This document shows positions 27,488 through 35,591 of a DNA stretch of 64,000 bases, one piece after another. This stretch comes from Actinocatenispora sp963805605. GTDB lineage: Bacteria > Actinomycetota > Actinomycetes > Mycobacteriales > Micromonosporaceae. Within the stretch, counting starts at the first letter, position 1; every line of letters starts with the position of its first letter. The stretch lies in contig CAWDUX010000002.1 in NCBI GenBank assembly GCA_963805605.1, positions 3,410,001-3,474,000 on the forward strand, given 5' to 3'. The notes beneath the pieces are model-generated. The model saw nothing but the letters and a program-made list of their open reading frames with translations, did no database searches and was not told the origin of the DNA. The translations under genes and the position numbers were made by a program.

Positions 27488-28066
27488 ATGAGCGATCCAG
27501 AAATGGACGATCTGATTGGATATCGCCATAATCCGACCAAGTTGACTCGGCATCAGCTGGATCGTCTCGTTGCTTCGGGCGAATACGAGCGGATCGCTCC
27601 GGGGCTGTTCCTGCGCGCCGGGGCCACCGACGACACCACGGCAGCGTGGATGGCCGTGGCCGCCCGGAAGCCGCAGGCGACACTGTGCCTGCTCACCGCG
27701 TTGTCGCTGCACGATCTCACCGACGAGATTCCCACCAGCAGCGACATTGCCCTCCCCCGTGGCGCTCATCCGGTGAAGGTGTTGTACGCGCCGATCACCT
27801 GGCATGGGTTCGCCGCTGACACCTTCGCGCTCGGCCGGGGCGAGCACGCCCTGCTGGGCGGCGTGTCGATCGGCCTGTACTCGCCGGAACGCACGATCAT
27901 CGACGTGTTCCGGCTCCGCCACGACCACGGCGCCGATCTTGCCATCGGCGCGTTGAAACGGTGGTTGCGCGGCCGGGGCCACAGCCCGTCGAGGTTGCTG
28001 GCGATGGCGGCGAAGTTCCCCGACGCGGCGCCCAGCCTTCGCAGCGCCCTGGAGGTCTTGCTGTGA
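27488..28066 (+). CDS. AbiEi-like antitoxin (type IV toxin-antitoxin)
   Basis: This 192-residue protein has an N-terminal AbiEi winged-helix region (TKLTRHQLDRLVASGEYERI, APGLFLRAG) and a central domain with LCLLTALSLHDLTDEIPTSS and GVSIGLYSPERTIIDVFRLR. That layout matches type IV antitoxins, which repress their own promoter. The ATG at 27488 has GGAGGA upstream. The stop overlaps the toxin start (GTGA). The operator may lie in the inverted-repeat region upstream. Confidence 0.82.
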   Translation: MSDPEMDDLIGYRHNPTKLTRHQLDRLVASGEYERIAPGLFLRAGATDDTTAAWMAVAARKPQATLCLLTALSLHDLTDEIPTSSDIALPRGAHPVKVLYAPITWHGFAADTFALGRGEHALLGGVSIGLYSPERTIIDVFRLRHDHGADLAIGALKRWLRGRGHSPSRLLAMAAKFPDAAPSLRSALEVLL

Positions 28067-28962
28067 GCCCCGCTGCCCAGCGCGGAACCCCGGCCGGTGA
28101 TGCCACCCTCGCGATCCAGCGGCTGGCTCGGCAGACCGGCGGCGACGTGCAAGAGCTGCAGACCCTGTACGTCCTGGAGGCGCTGCTGACGAGGATCGCC
28201 GCCTCCCCATACCGGGACGACTTCGTCCTCAAGGGCGGGGTGCTGCTGGCCGCGTTCGCTGCGCGGCGTCCCACCAAGGACATCGATCTGCGGGCCAGTC
28301 GTCTGCCCAACGAAGCCGACGCCGTCGCCGAGCGGGTCCGGCAGATCGCCACGCTCGATGTGCCGGACGGCGTCACCTTCGACGCGGACACCATCACCGC
28401 GAACGAGATCCGCGAGGAGGACCAGTACCCGGGCACCAGAGTGAAGCTCGTGGGCATGGTTGGGCGCGCACGCATCACGGTCGGGGTGGACGTGAACTTC
28501 GGTGACCCGATCTGGCCAGAACCCGAACTGATCGACCTGCCCCGGGTCGTTGACACCGGCCAGCCGCCCGTGCAGGTCCTGGGCTATCCGTTGAGCATGG
28601 TGATCGCGGAGAAAGTGGTCACCGCGATCGCCCGCGGTGAGGCGAACACACGGTGGCGCGACTTCGCCGATGTCTGGACGCTCATCCGCGCCCACACATT
28701 GTTCGCTATGGAGGTGCGGGCCTCCGTGCAGACGGTCGCCAAATACCGCCAGGTTGAGCTCGTGCCGTTGCTGCCCGAGCTTGCCGCGATGCCCCCACGG
28801 GTGCAGCCGACGTGGCAGAGGTGGCGTAACCGGTCCGGTAGGGCCACCGACCTCCCGTCAGAATTCGCAGACGTCCTCACCCAGCTTGCCGGTTTCATCG
28901 ATCCAGTTCTGCGCGGCGCCGGGAGCCAAACCTGGGACCCGTACACCGCTGCATGGATGTGA
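28063..28962 (+). CDS. AbiEii-like nucleotidyltransferase toxin
   Basis: This 299-residue protein is of the AbiEii/DUF1814 nucleotidyltransferase family. Residues about 45-75 hold the active-site pattern FVLKGGVLLAAFAARRPTKD then IDLRA (KGG followed by the D-x-D pair). A conserved Lys appears later in SMVIAEKVVTAIARGEANTR, and the DFADVWTLI helix follows. AbiEii toxins act as NTP-dependent RNA-modifying phage-abortive toxins. GTG 28063 is coupled to the antitoxin. The pair beside a tRNA gene suggests acquisition as a defence module. Confidence 0.85.
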   Translation: MSPAAQRGTPAGDATLAIQRLARQTGGDVQELQTLYVLEALLTRIAASPYRDDFVLKGGVLLAAFAARRPTKDIDLRASRLPNEADAVAERVRQIATLDVPDGVTFDADTITANEIREEDQYPGTRVKLVGMVGRARITVGVDVNFGDPIWPEPELIDLPRVVDTGQPPVQVLGYPLSMVIAEKVVTAIARGEANTRWRDFADVWTLIRAHTLFAMEVRASVQTVAKYRQVELVPLLPELAAMPPRVQPTWQRWRNRSGRATDLPSEFADVLTQLAGFIDPVLRGAGSQTWDPYTAAWM

Positions 28963-29081
28963 CGGGTCGTCAGTGAAACGTGGATCAGCCCATAGTTTCA
29001 TTTAGCCATCTTCTGAGCGTATGACTGCTTGCCGCCGGGCAACGCAAATGGCCGGGATGTCCATGCAAGAATTCCGCAGAC

Positions 29082-30353
29082 ATGAGCGGGAGATCGCTGG
29101 GCCGGCAGTTCGGCTGGCTGTGGACGGCGTACGCGATCAGTGCCTACGGCTCCGGGCTGGGCTTCGGTGCGCTGCCGCTGATCGCCGTACTGGTGCTGCA
29201 CGCCGGCCCCGGCCAGGTCGCCGCGCTGTCGGCGGTGGGGCCGGCGGTGGGTGCGCTGATCGCAGTACCGCTCGGGCCGTGGGTGGAGTTCCGCCGCAAG
29301 CGCCCGGTGATGATTGCGATGGACCTGGCGCGGTTCGCGGTGATGGCGTCGGTGCCGGTCGCGTACGCCTTCGGCCGGCTCAGCTTCGCGCAGTTGCTCA
29401 TCGTCTCGGCCGTGGTCGCCGCCGCCAAGATCGCCTTCAACGCGGCCAGCGGTGCCTTCCTCAAACTCCTCGTACCGCCGGAGAACCTGCTGGTGGCCAG
29501 CGCCCGGTTCGAGTCGACCACCTGGAGTTCCATCGCCGTCGGCCCGCCGCTGGGCGGCGCGGCCATCGGCGTGTTCGGCCCGGTCACCACCGTGCTGGCC
29601 GACGCGGCGAGCTACCTGCTCTCGGCGCTGAGCATCACCGCGATCCGGCACCGGGAGCAACGCCCGCCGCGCGCCGACCGCAGCCGGCTGCGACCCGGCG
29701 ACCTGCTCGACGGTTGGCGGTACCTGTTCACCCACCCGGTGCTGCGGCCGCTGTATCTCAACCAGCTGCTGGTCAACGGTCTGATCATGGCCACGGAACC
29801 GCTGCTGGCCGTACTCCTGCTCCGCCAGCTCGGGTTCCCACCCTGGCAGTACGGCCTCGCCTTCGCCGCACCCTGCCTCGGTGGGCTCGTCGGCTCCCGG
29901 CTGGCCCGCCGGGTACAGGCGCGGTACGGCCGCCGCCGGGTCCTGCGCGTCGTCGGCGCGCTGCGAGCGGTGTGGCTCATCGGCCTCGCCTTCATCCGGC
30001 CCGGCACCGTCGGCCTGGTCACGGTGATCGCCGTCGAGTTCGCGATCATCGTCAACATGAGCCTGTACAACCCGGTGCTCGCCACCTACCGGCTCGAACA
30101 GACACCCACTGACCGGGTCGCGCGCACCCTGACGGCCTGGTCGATCGGCACCAGCGCCGCGATCGCGATCCTCAGCGCGCTCGGCGGCCTGCTGGCCGAC
30201 GCCACCAGTCCGCGTACCGCCATCACGGTCGCGGGGTTGCTGATCCTCGCCAGCCCGCTGCTGCTGCCTCGCCGAGTACCGGCAGCTGACCAGGAGATGA
30301 CAGCGACCCGTGCCCCGGAGACCGGCGCGGTGGCCCAGGACGTAGGTCGGTGA
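29082..30353 (+). CDS. MFS transporter
   Basis: This 423-residue protein has about ten to twelve membrane helices. The MFS motif-A-like loop EFRRKRPVMIAMDLARFAVM lies between TM2 and TM3, and it continues LLYLNQLLVNGLIMATEPLL-like through the second half. The closest architecture is the drug/macrolide-efflux (MefA-like) branch. Start ATG 29082 has no strong ribosome-binding site. The substrate is unknown. Confidence 0.85.
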   Translation: MSGRSLGRQFGWLWTAYAISAYGSGLGFGALPLIAVLVLHAGPGQVAALSAVGPAVGALIAVPLGPWVEFRRKRPVMIAMDLARFAVMASVPVAYAFGRLSFAQLLIVSAVVAAAKIAFNAASGAFLKLLVPPENLLVASARFESTTWSSIAVGPPLGGAAIGVFGPVTTVLADAASYLLSALSITAIRHREQRPPRADRSRLRPGDLLDGWRYLFTHPVLRPLYLNQLLVNGLIMATEPLLAVLLLRQLGFPPWQYGLAFAAPCLGGLVGSRLARRVQARYGRRRVLRVVGALRAVWLIGLAFIRPGTVGLVTVIAVEFAIIVNMSLYNPVLATYRLEQTPTDRVARTLTAWSIGTSAAIAILSALGGLLADATSPRTAITVAGLLILASPLLLPRRVPAADQEMTATRAPETGAVAQDVGR

Positions 30354-30465
30354 AGCTGCGGCCTCTGGTCCGGTCGGCTGGGAAGATGGGGCTTCCACCG
30401 GTAGCTGCAGATGGAAGGGCTGCTCTGCGTTTCCGCGGCCCGGTGGCAGCGGTGCCGCTGGCGGG

Positions 30466-31455
30466 TCAGAACGGGGTGCCGTTGGCGAAGTCGGTGTCGA
30501 AGGTGGACTCGACGCCGGTGAGTACACCGGCGTCGTTGACGATCAGGCCGAGTTCGCGGTTGTTGTTCAGCGAGTTGTCGGAGAAGTTCTCCGAACCCGC
30601 GAACACCTTCGCGGTGGCGGTGCCGTTGTCGGCGACGATGGCCTTGGCGTGCACGTACAGGCCGGTGCTGCTGCTGTAGGTGACCACCGTGCCGCCGGCG
30701 TCGACGACCTGCTGGAAGTTGCTCTGGTAGCTGCTCGGGTTCATGCCGACCACGCGGACGGCGACGCCGCGGTTCTCGGCCGCCACGACCGCGTCGACCA
30801 GCGCCGTGTCACCGAACTCCAGTTCCTGCACGTCGAGAGAGTGCTGCGCGCCGTTGATCAGGCTGATCAGCTCGCTCTGCGAGTCGGTCGGCGACCACAC
30901 CAGGTTGTCGCCATCGGTCGGGGTGATCGAGGTCTTGGCATAGTCGGCGTCGAAGACCCGGTCGATCGCGGCGATGTCGGCGGCGTCGTTGTCGAAGACC
31001 CCGTAGTCGCGGTCGCTGGAGTAGTAGGTGGAGTCCAGGTTGCCGGTCATGATCAGCGACTTCGCGCCGTCCACGGTGATGCTCTTCTGATGGGTGTACA
31101 CGAACGTCGAGGACGAGTACGTGACGCCGACACCGCCCGACTGCAGCGCCGAGTACGCGGAACTGTTGACCGACTTGCGCGCCCCGTCGAGGATTACCCG
31201 TACGTCGACGCCGGCCTGCTCCCGGGCGACCAGGTCGTCGACGGCCGTGCTGTCACGCAGCTCGTACATGGTCATGTCGAGCGAGGTGGTCGCCGAGTTG
31301 ATGAAGTCGTAGACGGCGGTGTGGCCCTGGTCGGGGAAGACCTGCAGGGAGTACGTTCCGGCGGCCTGCGCGGGGCTGGCCGCGAACGTGCAGGTCACTG
31401 CCGTGGCGCAGGCGGCGAGAGTGAGCAGGGACCGGCGGGGGGTGGCGAGGGGCAT
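30466..31455 (-). CDS. Secreted phospholipase D-like protein
   Basis: This 329-residue protein starts MPLATPRRSLLTLAACATAV with a cleavable signal peptide ending SPAQA-A near residue 31. Two HKD half-sites are seen: YTHQKSITVDGAKSLIMTGN (with N for the first repeat) and YVHAKAIVADNGTATAKVFA followed by GSENFSDNSL. Phosphatidyltransferase or nuclease activity is expected for the family, exported to the cell surface. ATG 31455 with GGAG is preferred over the longer frame to 31503. Confidence 0.88.
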   Translation of the reverse strand: MPLATPRRSLLTLAACATAVTCTFAASPAQAAGTYSLQVFPDQGHTAVYDFINSATTSLDMTMYELRDSTAVDDLVAREQAGVDVRVILDGARKSVNSSAYSALQSGGVGVTYSSSTFVYTHQKSITVDGAKSLIMTGNLDSTYYSSDRDYGVFDNDAADIAAIDRVFDADYAKTSITPTDGDNLVWSPTDSQSELISLINGAQHSLDVQELEFGDTALVDAVVAAENRGVAVRVVGMNPSSYQSNFQQVVDAGGTVVTYSSSTGLYVHAKAIVADNGTATAKVFAGSENFSDNSLNNNRELGLIVNDAGVLTGVESTFDTDFANGTPF

Positions 31456-31757
31456 ACAGGACTCCTGACAGGCGGACGCGACATCGAGCAGCCGAATATC
31501 CACCGATGTCGGGTCAAGGGGGAGTTAACGCCGAAAGTATGCCCGACTTCGCAGGCTATGGATAGCGGTGCCGAGCTGAACAGAACCTGTACCGTCGGCG
31601 GAATTACGCCGACCGGCAGGAAGCCCCGCCATGGCGCTGGCCCCGCTCGACAGTGAACGGCGCAGGACATGTCGCGGGCAGGTGCGGCCGCCGAGGGGCG
31701 GGTGTCTCGACCGGCCTACGGGCCTCCCGCCGGAGATGATGTCGGGGCTCAGCCAAG
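31456..31757. other. Gene-free stretch upstream of the phospholipase D-like gene
   Basis: About 300 bases with no convincing coding region. It should hold the promoter of the leftward phospholipase D-like gene; no strong hairpin is seen. Confidence 0.4.
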
Positions 31758-31970
31758 CTAGGCGTCGATTGTCTTCACGCTGTTGGCGAACGCTGCCCAT
31801 GCGGCCGGCTCGACGACCAGGGCCGGTCCTGCGGGGTCCTTGCTGTCGCGGACCGCGACGATGCCTGGCAGGTTGCGCGCCACCTCGACACAGGCGCCAC
31901 CGTTGCCGCCAGAGCGGGTGGACTTGACCCACCGTGCGCCCTGCAGCAGCGCACTACTCTCTGAGTACAT
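31758..31970 (-). CDS. DUF397 domain protein
   Basis: This 70-residue protein is a typical DUF397 member: ALLQGARWVKSTRSGGNGGA, then CVEVARNLPGIVAVRDSKDP and FANSVK at the end. DUF397 proteins are co-encoded with XRE/DUF5753 regulators in actinomycetes, often acting as a toxin-antitoxin-like or developmental regulatory pair. It starts three bases after the DUF5753 stop. Confidence 0.9.
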   Translation of the reverse strand: MYSESSALLQGARWVKSTRSGGNGGACVEVARNLPGIVAVRDSKDPAGPALVVEPAAWAAFANSVKTIDA

Positions 31971-31973
31971 CGC

Positions 31974-32480
31974 TTACTCCTTCAGCATCCGGGTGACCAG
32001 CGCGACCGACGCTTCCGGGTCGCGTGCAGCGGCCCGGAGCCGGTCGTATGCCCGAGCGTACTGCGCTACCTGGCGACGCTTCTCCAGGTACAAGCCGCCG
32101 TGCTCGTGCTCGATGTACACCACCGACGGGTCGTCGGGCAGAGGAAACTCAAGGCAGTGGAACGATCCCACGATGTTCGCTTTGGCATCGGCCGGCAGGA
32201 TCTGGAACGAGACGTTGCGCAGTTCGGCCACGGTCAACAGGTGTTCCAGTTGTGTGCGGACCACCTCCGGATCGCCGTAGGTGCGCCGTAGCGCCAGCTC
32301 GTCGAGGATCATCCGGACGCTCAAGTCGCCGCTGAACAGTTTTTGTTGTCGGCTCATCCGCAGCTCGATCTGTCGATCGATGCCAGCCGTGGGGGTCTCA
32401 GGGCGGCTGCCGAGAAAGAGCGCCCGCGCGTAGTCCTCGGTCTGGACCAGGCCGTTGATGAACTGGTCGCGTATCGCGCC
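31974..32480 (-). pseudogene. XRE/DUF5753 regulator, N-terminal HTH lost
   Basis: The frame open from 32480 to the stop at 31974 reads INGLVQTEDYARALFLGSRP, then QIELRMSRQQKLFSGDLSVR, LDELALRRTYGDPEVV and AYDRLRAAARDPEAS. That is the DUF5753 C-terminal part of the usual 280-residue XRE regulator. The in-frame TAG at 32481-32483 is where the XRE helix-turn-helix half should continue, and no HTH is found on the minus strand upstream. A protein could start at ATG 32357. Together with the next entry this suggests a deletion joining two divergent genes. Confidence 0.6.
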
Positions 32481-32585
32481 CTACCCGCAGACCCGTACGC
32501 GCAGTCGCTGGCGACCGCATCGCACCTGGCCATGCTGCGCCGCTCGATGACCGGCGAGCACACCCCGGCCCGATGGTACCGGTGA
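32455..32585 (+). pseudogene. C-terminal remnant of an unknown protein
   Basis: The plus-strand tail DELVAYRALPADPYAQSLAT then SHLAMLRRSMTGEHTPARWY ends at 32585 and looks coding, with its stop overlapping the next start (GTGA). Upstream of about 32455 the frame is antisense to the DUF5753 gene. It is interpreted as the surviving 3' end of a small actinomycete gene. Family not recognised. Confidence 0.4.
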
Positions 32586-32839
32586 GCGCCGCCATGACCG
32601 GCATGATTCCCCGGGCCGGCGACATCGTACGCATCAGCGAACACGCCGCGACCCGCTTCGCCGACGCACCCGTCGAGGAGTTCCGCGTCATCGCCGCCGC
32701 ACCGATCCCCGACCGGCCCGGCTGGTGCACCCTCGACGGCTGGGACCTCGCCACCGACCCCCAGGCGTACGAACGCGGCGTCGCCGTCATCGTCGCCGCA
32801 CTGACCATCCGCCCCGGCGAAGCCTGGGGGCCACGGTGA
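32582..32839 (+). CDS. Small hypothetical protein
   Basis: This 85-residue protein starts at GTG 32582 (overlapping the preceding stop): VSAAMTGMIPRAGDIVRISE, FRVIAAAPIPDRPGWCTLDG, WDLATDPQAYERGVAVIVAA. It is of a kind often found near XRE/DUF397 genes in Micromonosporaceae. Function unknown. Its stop overlaps the next GTG. Confidence 0.55.
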   Translation: MSAAMTGMIPRAGDIVRISEHAATRFADAPVEEFRVIAAAPIPDRPGWCTLDGWDLATDPQAYERGVAVIVAALTIRPGEAWGPR

Positions 32840-33014
32840 ACGACATCGACACCTGGCTGTGGCTGTTCATGCTCGCCCGTTCCTGACCGGCGCGATCATC
32901 GGCGGCACCGCCGCCTATGTGCTACGCGCCGAGCGCGCCGACCGCAACCTGTGGGCCGCCGACCAGCGCGAGGCACAGTGGCGCCGCGAACTCGCCCGGC
33001 ATCTTCTACGCTGA
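32836..33014 (+). pseudogene. Small single-pass membrane protein, frameshifted
   Basis: GTG 32836 gives VNDIDTWLWLFMLA and then hits a stop. One base gained near 32880 would continue into LTGAIIGGTAAYVLRAERAD then RNLWAADQREAQWRRELARH, a plausible roughly 59-residue membrane-anchored peptide. It is either a sequence error or a decayed gene. Confidence 0.45.
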
Positions 33015-33018
33015 GCGG

Positions 33019-33852
33019 ATGGGGGTGCCGGCACAACAGTTGCATCCGGCGCTGCGCGGGTACGTCGCGTCGATGGAGCACTACGACGTCGCCGGGTTCC
33101 CGCCCGGTGAGCACCTGGGGCTGCCCTCGGCCACGGTGACGCTGGTGATCCCGCTGGACGAGCCGCTCGACCTGACAATGCCCGGCAGGCCCCGCCACCG
33201 GCTGCGCAGCTGCCTCGCCGGAATGCACGACGCACCGGCGATCATCCACCACGACGGCACCCAGTGCGGCCTGCAACTGAGCCTCACCCCGCTGGGGCTG
33301 TACCGGCTGTTCGGCCTGCCCGCCGGCGAGATCGGTCGGCAGGCGGTCGAGTTGGCCGATGTCGTCGGCAGCCGCGCCGCAGCCGCGTTGGCGGCCACCG
33401 CGTCCGCCGCACCGGACTGGCCGGCATGCGTACGGGCGCTGCAGAACCAGCTGGTACGCCGGCTGCAGCGCACCGACGAGCACCGCCGTGCCGTACGCCC
33501 GGAACTGGCCTGGGCGTGGAACCTGCTCGCCGGGTCCGGCGGCACGGCCCGCATCTGCCGGCTGGCCGCCGACGTGGGCTGGTCGAGCCGGTACCTCACC
33601 CAACAGTTCACCGCTGCGGTCGGTGTCACGCCGAAGACGGCCGGCAGGATCATGCGCTTCCAGCGCTCCGCCGCGCTGGTCGGGCGCGGCCACGACCTGG
33701 CCGGTGTCGCGGCCCGCTGCCGGTACGCCGACCAGGCACACATGACCCGGGAATGGCGCCGGCTGGCCGGCACCACCCCGACCCGCTGGCCGTACGACGA
33801 CGTGTTCGCAAATGTTCAAGACGCCCGCCGCCGGGGCGGGCAGGATCGGTGA
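33019..33852 (+). CDS. AraC family transcriptional regulator
   Basis: This 277-residue protein has an N-terminal cupin-like region (RLRSCLAGMHDAPAIIHHDG, QCGLQLSLTPLGLYRLFGLP) and a C-terminal AraC DNA-binding domain. The domain shows ICRLAADVGWSSRYLTQQFT for HTH1 and AARCRYADQAHMTREWRRLA for HTH2. The start at ATG 33019 is chosen because the family begins near the cupin part. Two bases separate it from the VOC gene, with which it forms an operon. Confidence 0.87.
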   Translation: MGVPAQQLHPALRGYVASMEHYDVAGFPPGEHLGLPSATVTLVIPLDEPLDLTMPGRPRHRLRSCLAGMHDAPAIIHHDGTQCGLQLSLTPLGLYRLFGLPAGEIGRQAVELADVVGSRAAAALAATASAAPDWPACVRALQNQLVRRLQRTDEHRRAVRPELAWAWNLLAGSGGTARICRLAADVGWSSRYLTQQFTAAVGVTPKTAGRIMRFQRSAALVGRGHDLAGVAARCRYADQAHMTREWRRLAGTTPTRWPYDDVFANVQDARRRGGQDR

Positions 33853-33853
33853 C

Positions 33854-34246
33854 ATGACGCAGCGCACCGATCACAACATCTGGACCGGCCTCAGCTACGA
33901 CGACGCGCTGGCCGCCCGTACCTGGCTGGCGGACCTCGGCTTCGCCGAAGGGATCCTGGTGATGGCCGAGGACGGCAGCAGCGTCCGGCACAGCGAGATG
34001 TACTGGCCGGAAGGGGGCCGGGTGACCGTCTCCAGCCGGTCGCGCAACGACGAGTTCGTGGTGCCCCGCGGCGGGGCATCGGTGTACGTGGTGGTCGACG
34101 ACCCGGACGCGGTGTACAAGCGGGCGAAGAAGCTCGGCGCCGAGATCATCCGGGACATGGAGGACACCGGCTACGGCTCGCGCGGGTTCAGCATCACCGA
34201 CCCCGAGGGCAACCGGTGGAGCTTCGGCACCTACGCCGGCAGCTGA
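33854..34246 (+). CDS. VOC/glyoxalase superfamily protein
   Basis: This 130-residue single-module VOC protein shows IWTGLSYDDALAARTWLADL for the first beta-alpha unit, then VYVVVDDPDAVYKRAKKLGA and FSITDPEGNRWSFGTY for the second. The conserved GlyPheSerIle-ThrAspProGluGlyAsn ending is typical of the bleomycin-resistance/glyoxalase fold. It is directly downstream of and probably controlled by the AraC regulator. The substrate is unknown. Confidence 0.88.
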   Translation: MTQRTDHNIWTGLSYDDALAARTWLADLGFAEGILVMAEDGSSVRHSEMYWPEGGRVTVSSRSRNDEFVVPRGGASVYVVVDDPDAVYKRAKKLGAEIIRDMEDTGYGSRGFSITDPEGNRWSFGTYAGS

Positions 34247-34259
34247 CGATCCCGGCCGG

Positions 34260-35511
34260 TCAGGGGCCGTACCGGTGCAGGAACAGCGATGGCAGCAGCG
34301 GCCCGACGCTCTTGAGGTAGAACAGCTCCAGCCGGCCCGGGCCGGTGGAGGTCACGCACGGCGACGTCCCGGCGAAGTCGGCACCCAGGTCGATCTCCGG
34401 GCTCCACCGACCACGGTCCCAGGAGCGCTGGAAGAGCCGGTGGGAGCTGCCCCCGCCCACGTAGAACACGTCGGTACGGTCCGCATCCCACGAGACCGCC
34501 GTCAGCCCCGCGACGAAGTCCGGTCGGGTACTGCTCGTCGGACCCAGATCGATCTCCCCGCTCCAGGTAGTGCCGAGGAAGGACCGGTGGATCAGCTGGT
34601 CGGCCGGACTGCGGTAGAGCACATCCAGCGCGTACGGGACCCGGGAGGCCACGGCGGGATCGCCGGCCAGCCTCCCACCCAGGTCGATCTCGCCGCTGAA
34701 GGCCCGCCCCGGCTGCTGGAAGCGGTGGATCAGCTGGCCGTCGCCGCCCCGGTAGAACACGTCGACCCGGCCCGGCGCCCAGGACACCGCGTCCGGTCGA
34801 CCGGCCATCGCCCCACCGAGATCGGCCTCCGCCGACCAGCCGGCCGTGGACGTCCAGAACCGTTGCCGCAGGCGGTGCTGCGCGCTGCGGTAGAACACGT
34901 CGATGCGGTCCGGGCCGGACCGCGCCGCCGTCACCTGGCCGAGGCCGCCGGTCATCGGGCCCAGCTCGGCCAGCTGCCACTCCTCGCTGTCGGTACCGTT
35001 CAGCGTGCCCTGGAACAGCGAGCCCCTGGTCGGGTGCCGCCAGAACACATCGATGCGGTCGGTTCCCCGGGTCGTGGCGCCGCCGACCTGACCGACCTTC
35101 GGCGCGGGGATGACCCGGTACGCGTCGTGCCACTTCGGCAGGACCAGCTCAGTCGGTACCGGCGGGTCGGTCCCGGCGCGGTCCGTCCCGTCCCGAGGAC
35201 CCGGAACCTGTTGCGGTACCAGCACTGCCGACGCGGACGAACCCGACGTGGTGGCGGAAAGGGTGTTGCGCTTGATGTCGCCGTCGGAGTACACGCAGGC
35301 GACGTGCAAGTCGTACCGGGTGCCGCTGCGCAGACCGGTCCAGGTCCAGCTGACCGTGCGCCACGGTTCGTCGTCCAGGAAGTCCTCGTACGCGTCGTTC
35401 GGGGTGCGGAAGACGCGGACCTTCGTCGGTGGTGTCACCGTTGATCCCCCACGCCACGGTGAGGGAACTGTCCGTCGGCGACACCGCGCCGAAGGTCGGG
35501 CAGACATGCAT
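34260..35511 (-). CDS. Fibronectin-III plus PLL-like beta-propeller lectin (one frameshift)
   Basis: The N-terminal 90 residues look like a fibronectin type III domain (CPTFGAVSPTDSSLTVAWGI, then VSWTWTGLRSGTRYDLHVAC). The C-terminal 280 residues contain six to seven repeats of about 48 residues with RIDVFYR / WSGEIDLGG signatures, the PLL-like lectin propeller. One inserted base near 35437 separates ATG 35511 from the rest. No signal peptide is visible at ATG 35511, which is odd for a lectin. It may bind surface glycans; an extracellular role is inference. Confidence 0.78.
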
Positions 35512-35591
35512 GGCGCCCCCCGGAGACCGGCCGTACGGCTACTGTACGCAGCTTAGCCGTGACAACCAGTCATTGCGGCCGCTTCGCGTGG

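Noticed and set aside
28963..30465. Second attachment site for a tRNA-Ala-integrated element
   Set aside because: No repeat of the tRNA 3' end was found downstream of the AbiE-like genes by eye, so no integrated element is claimed.
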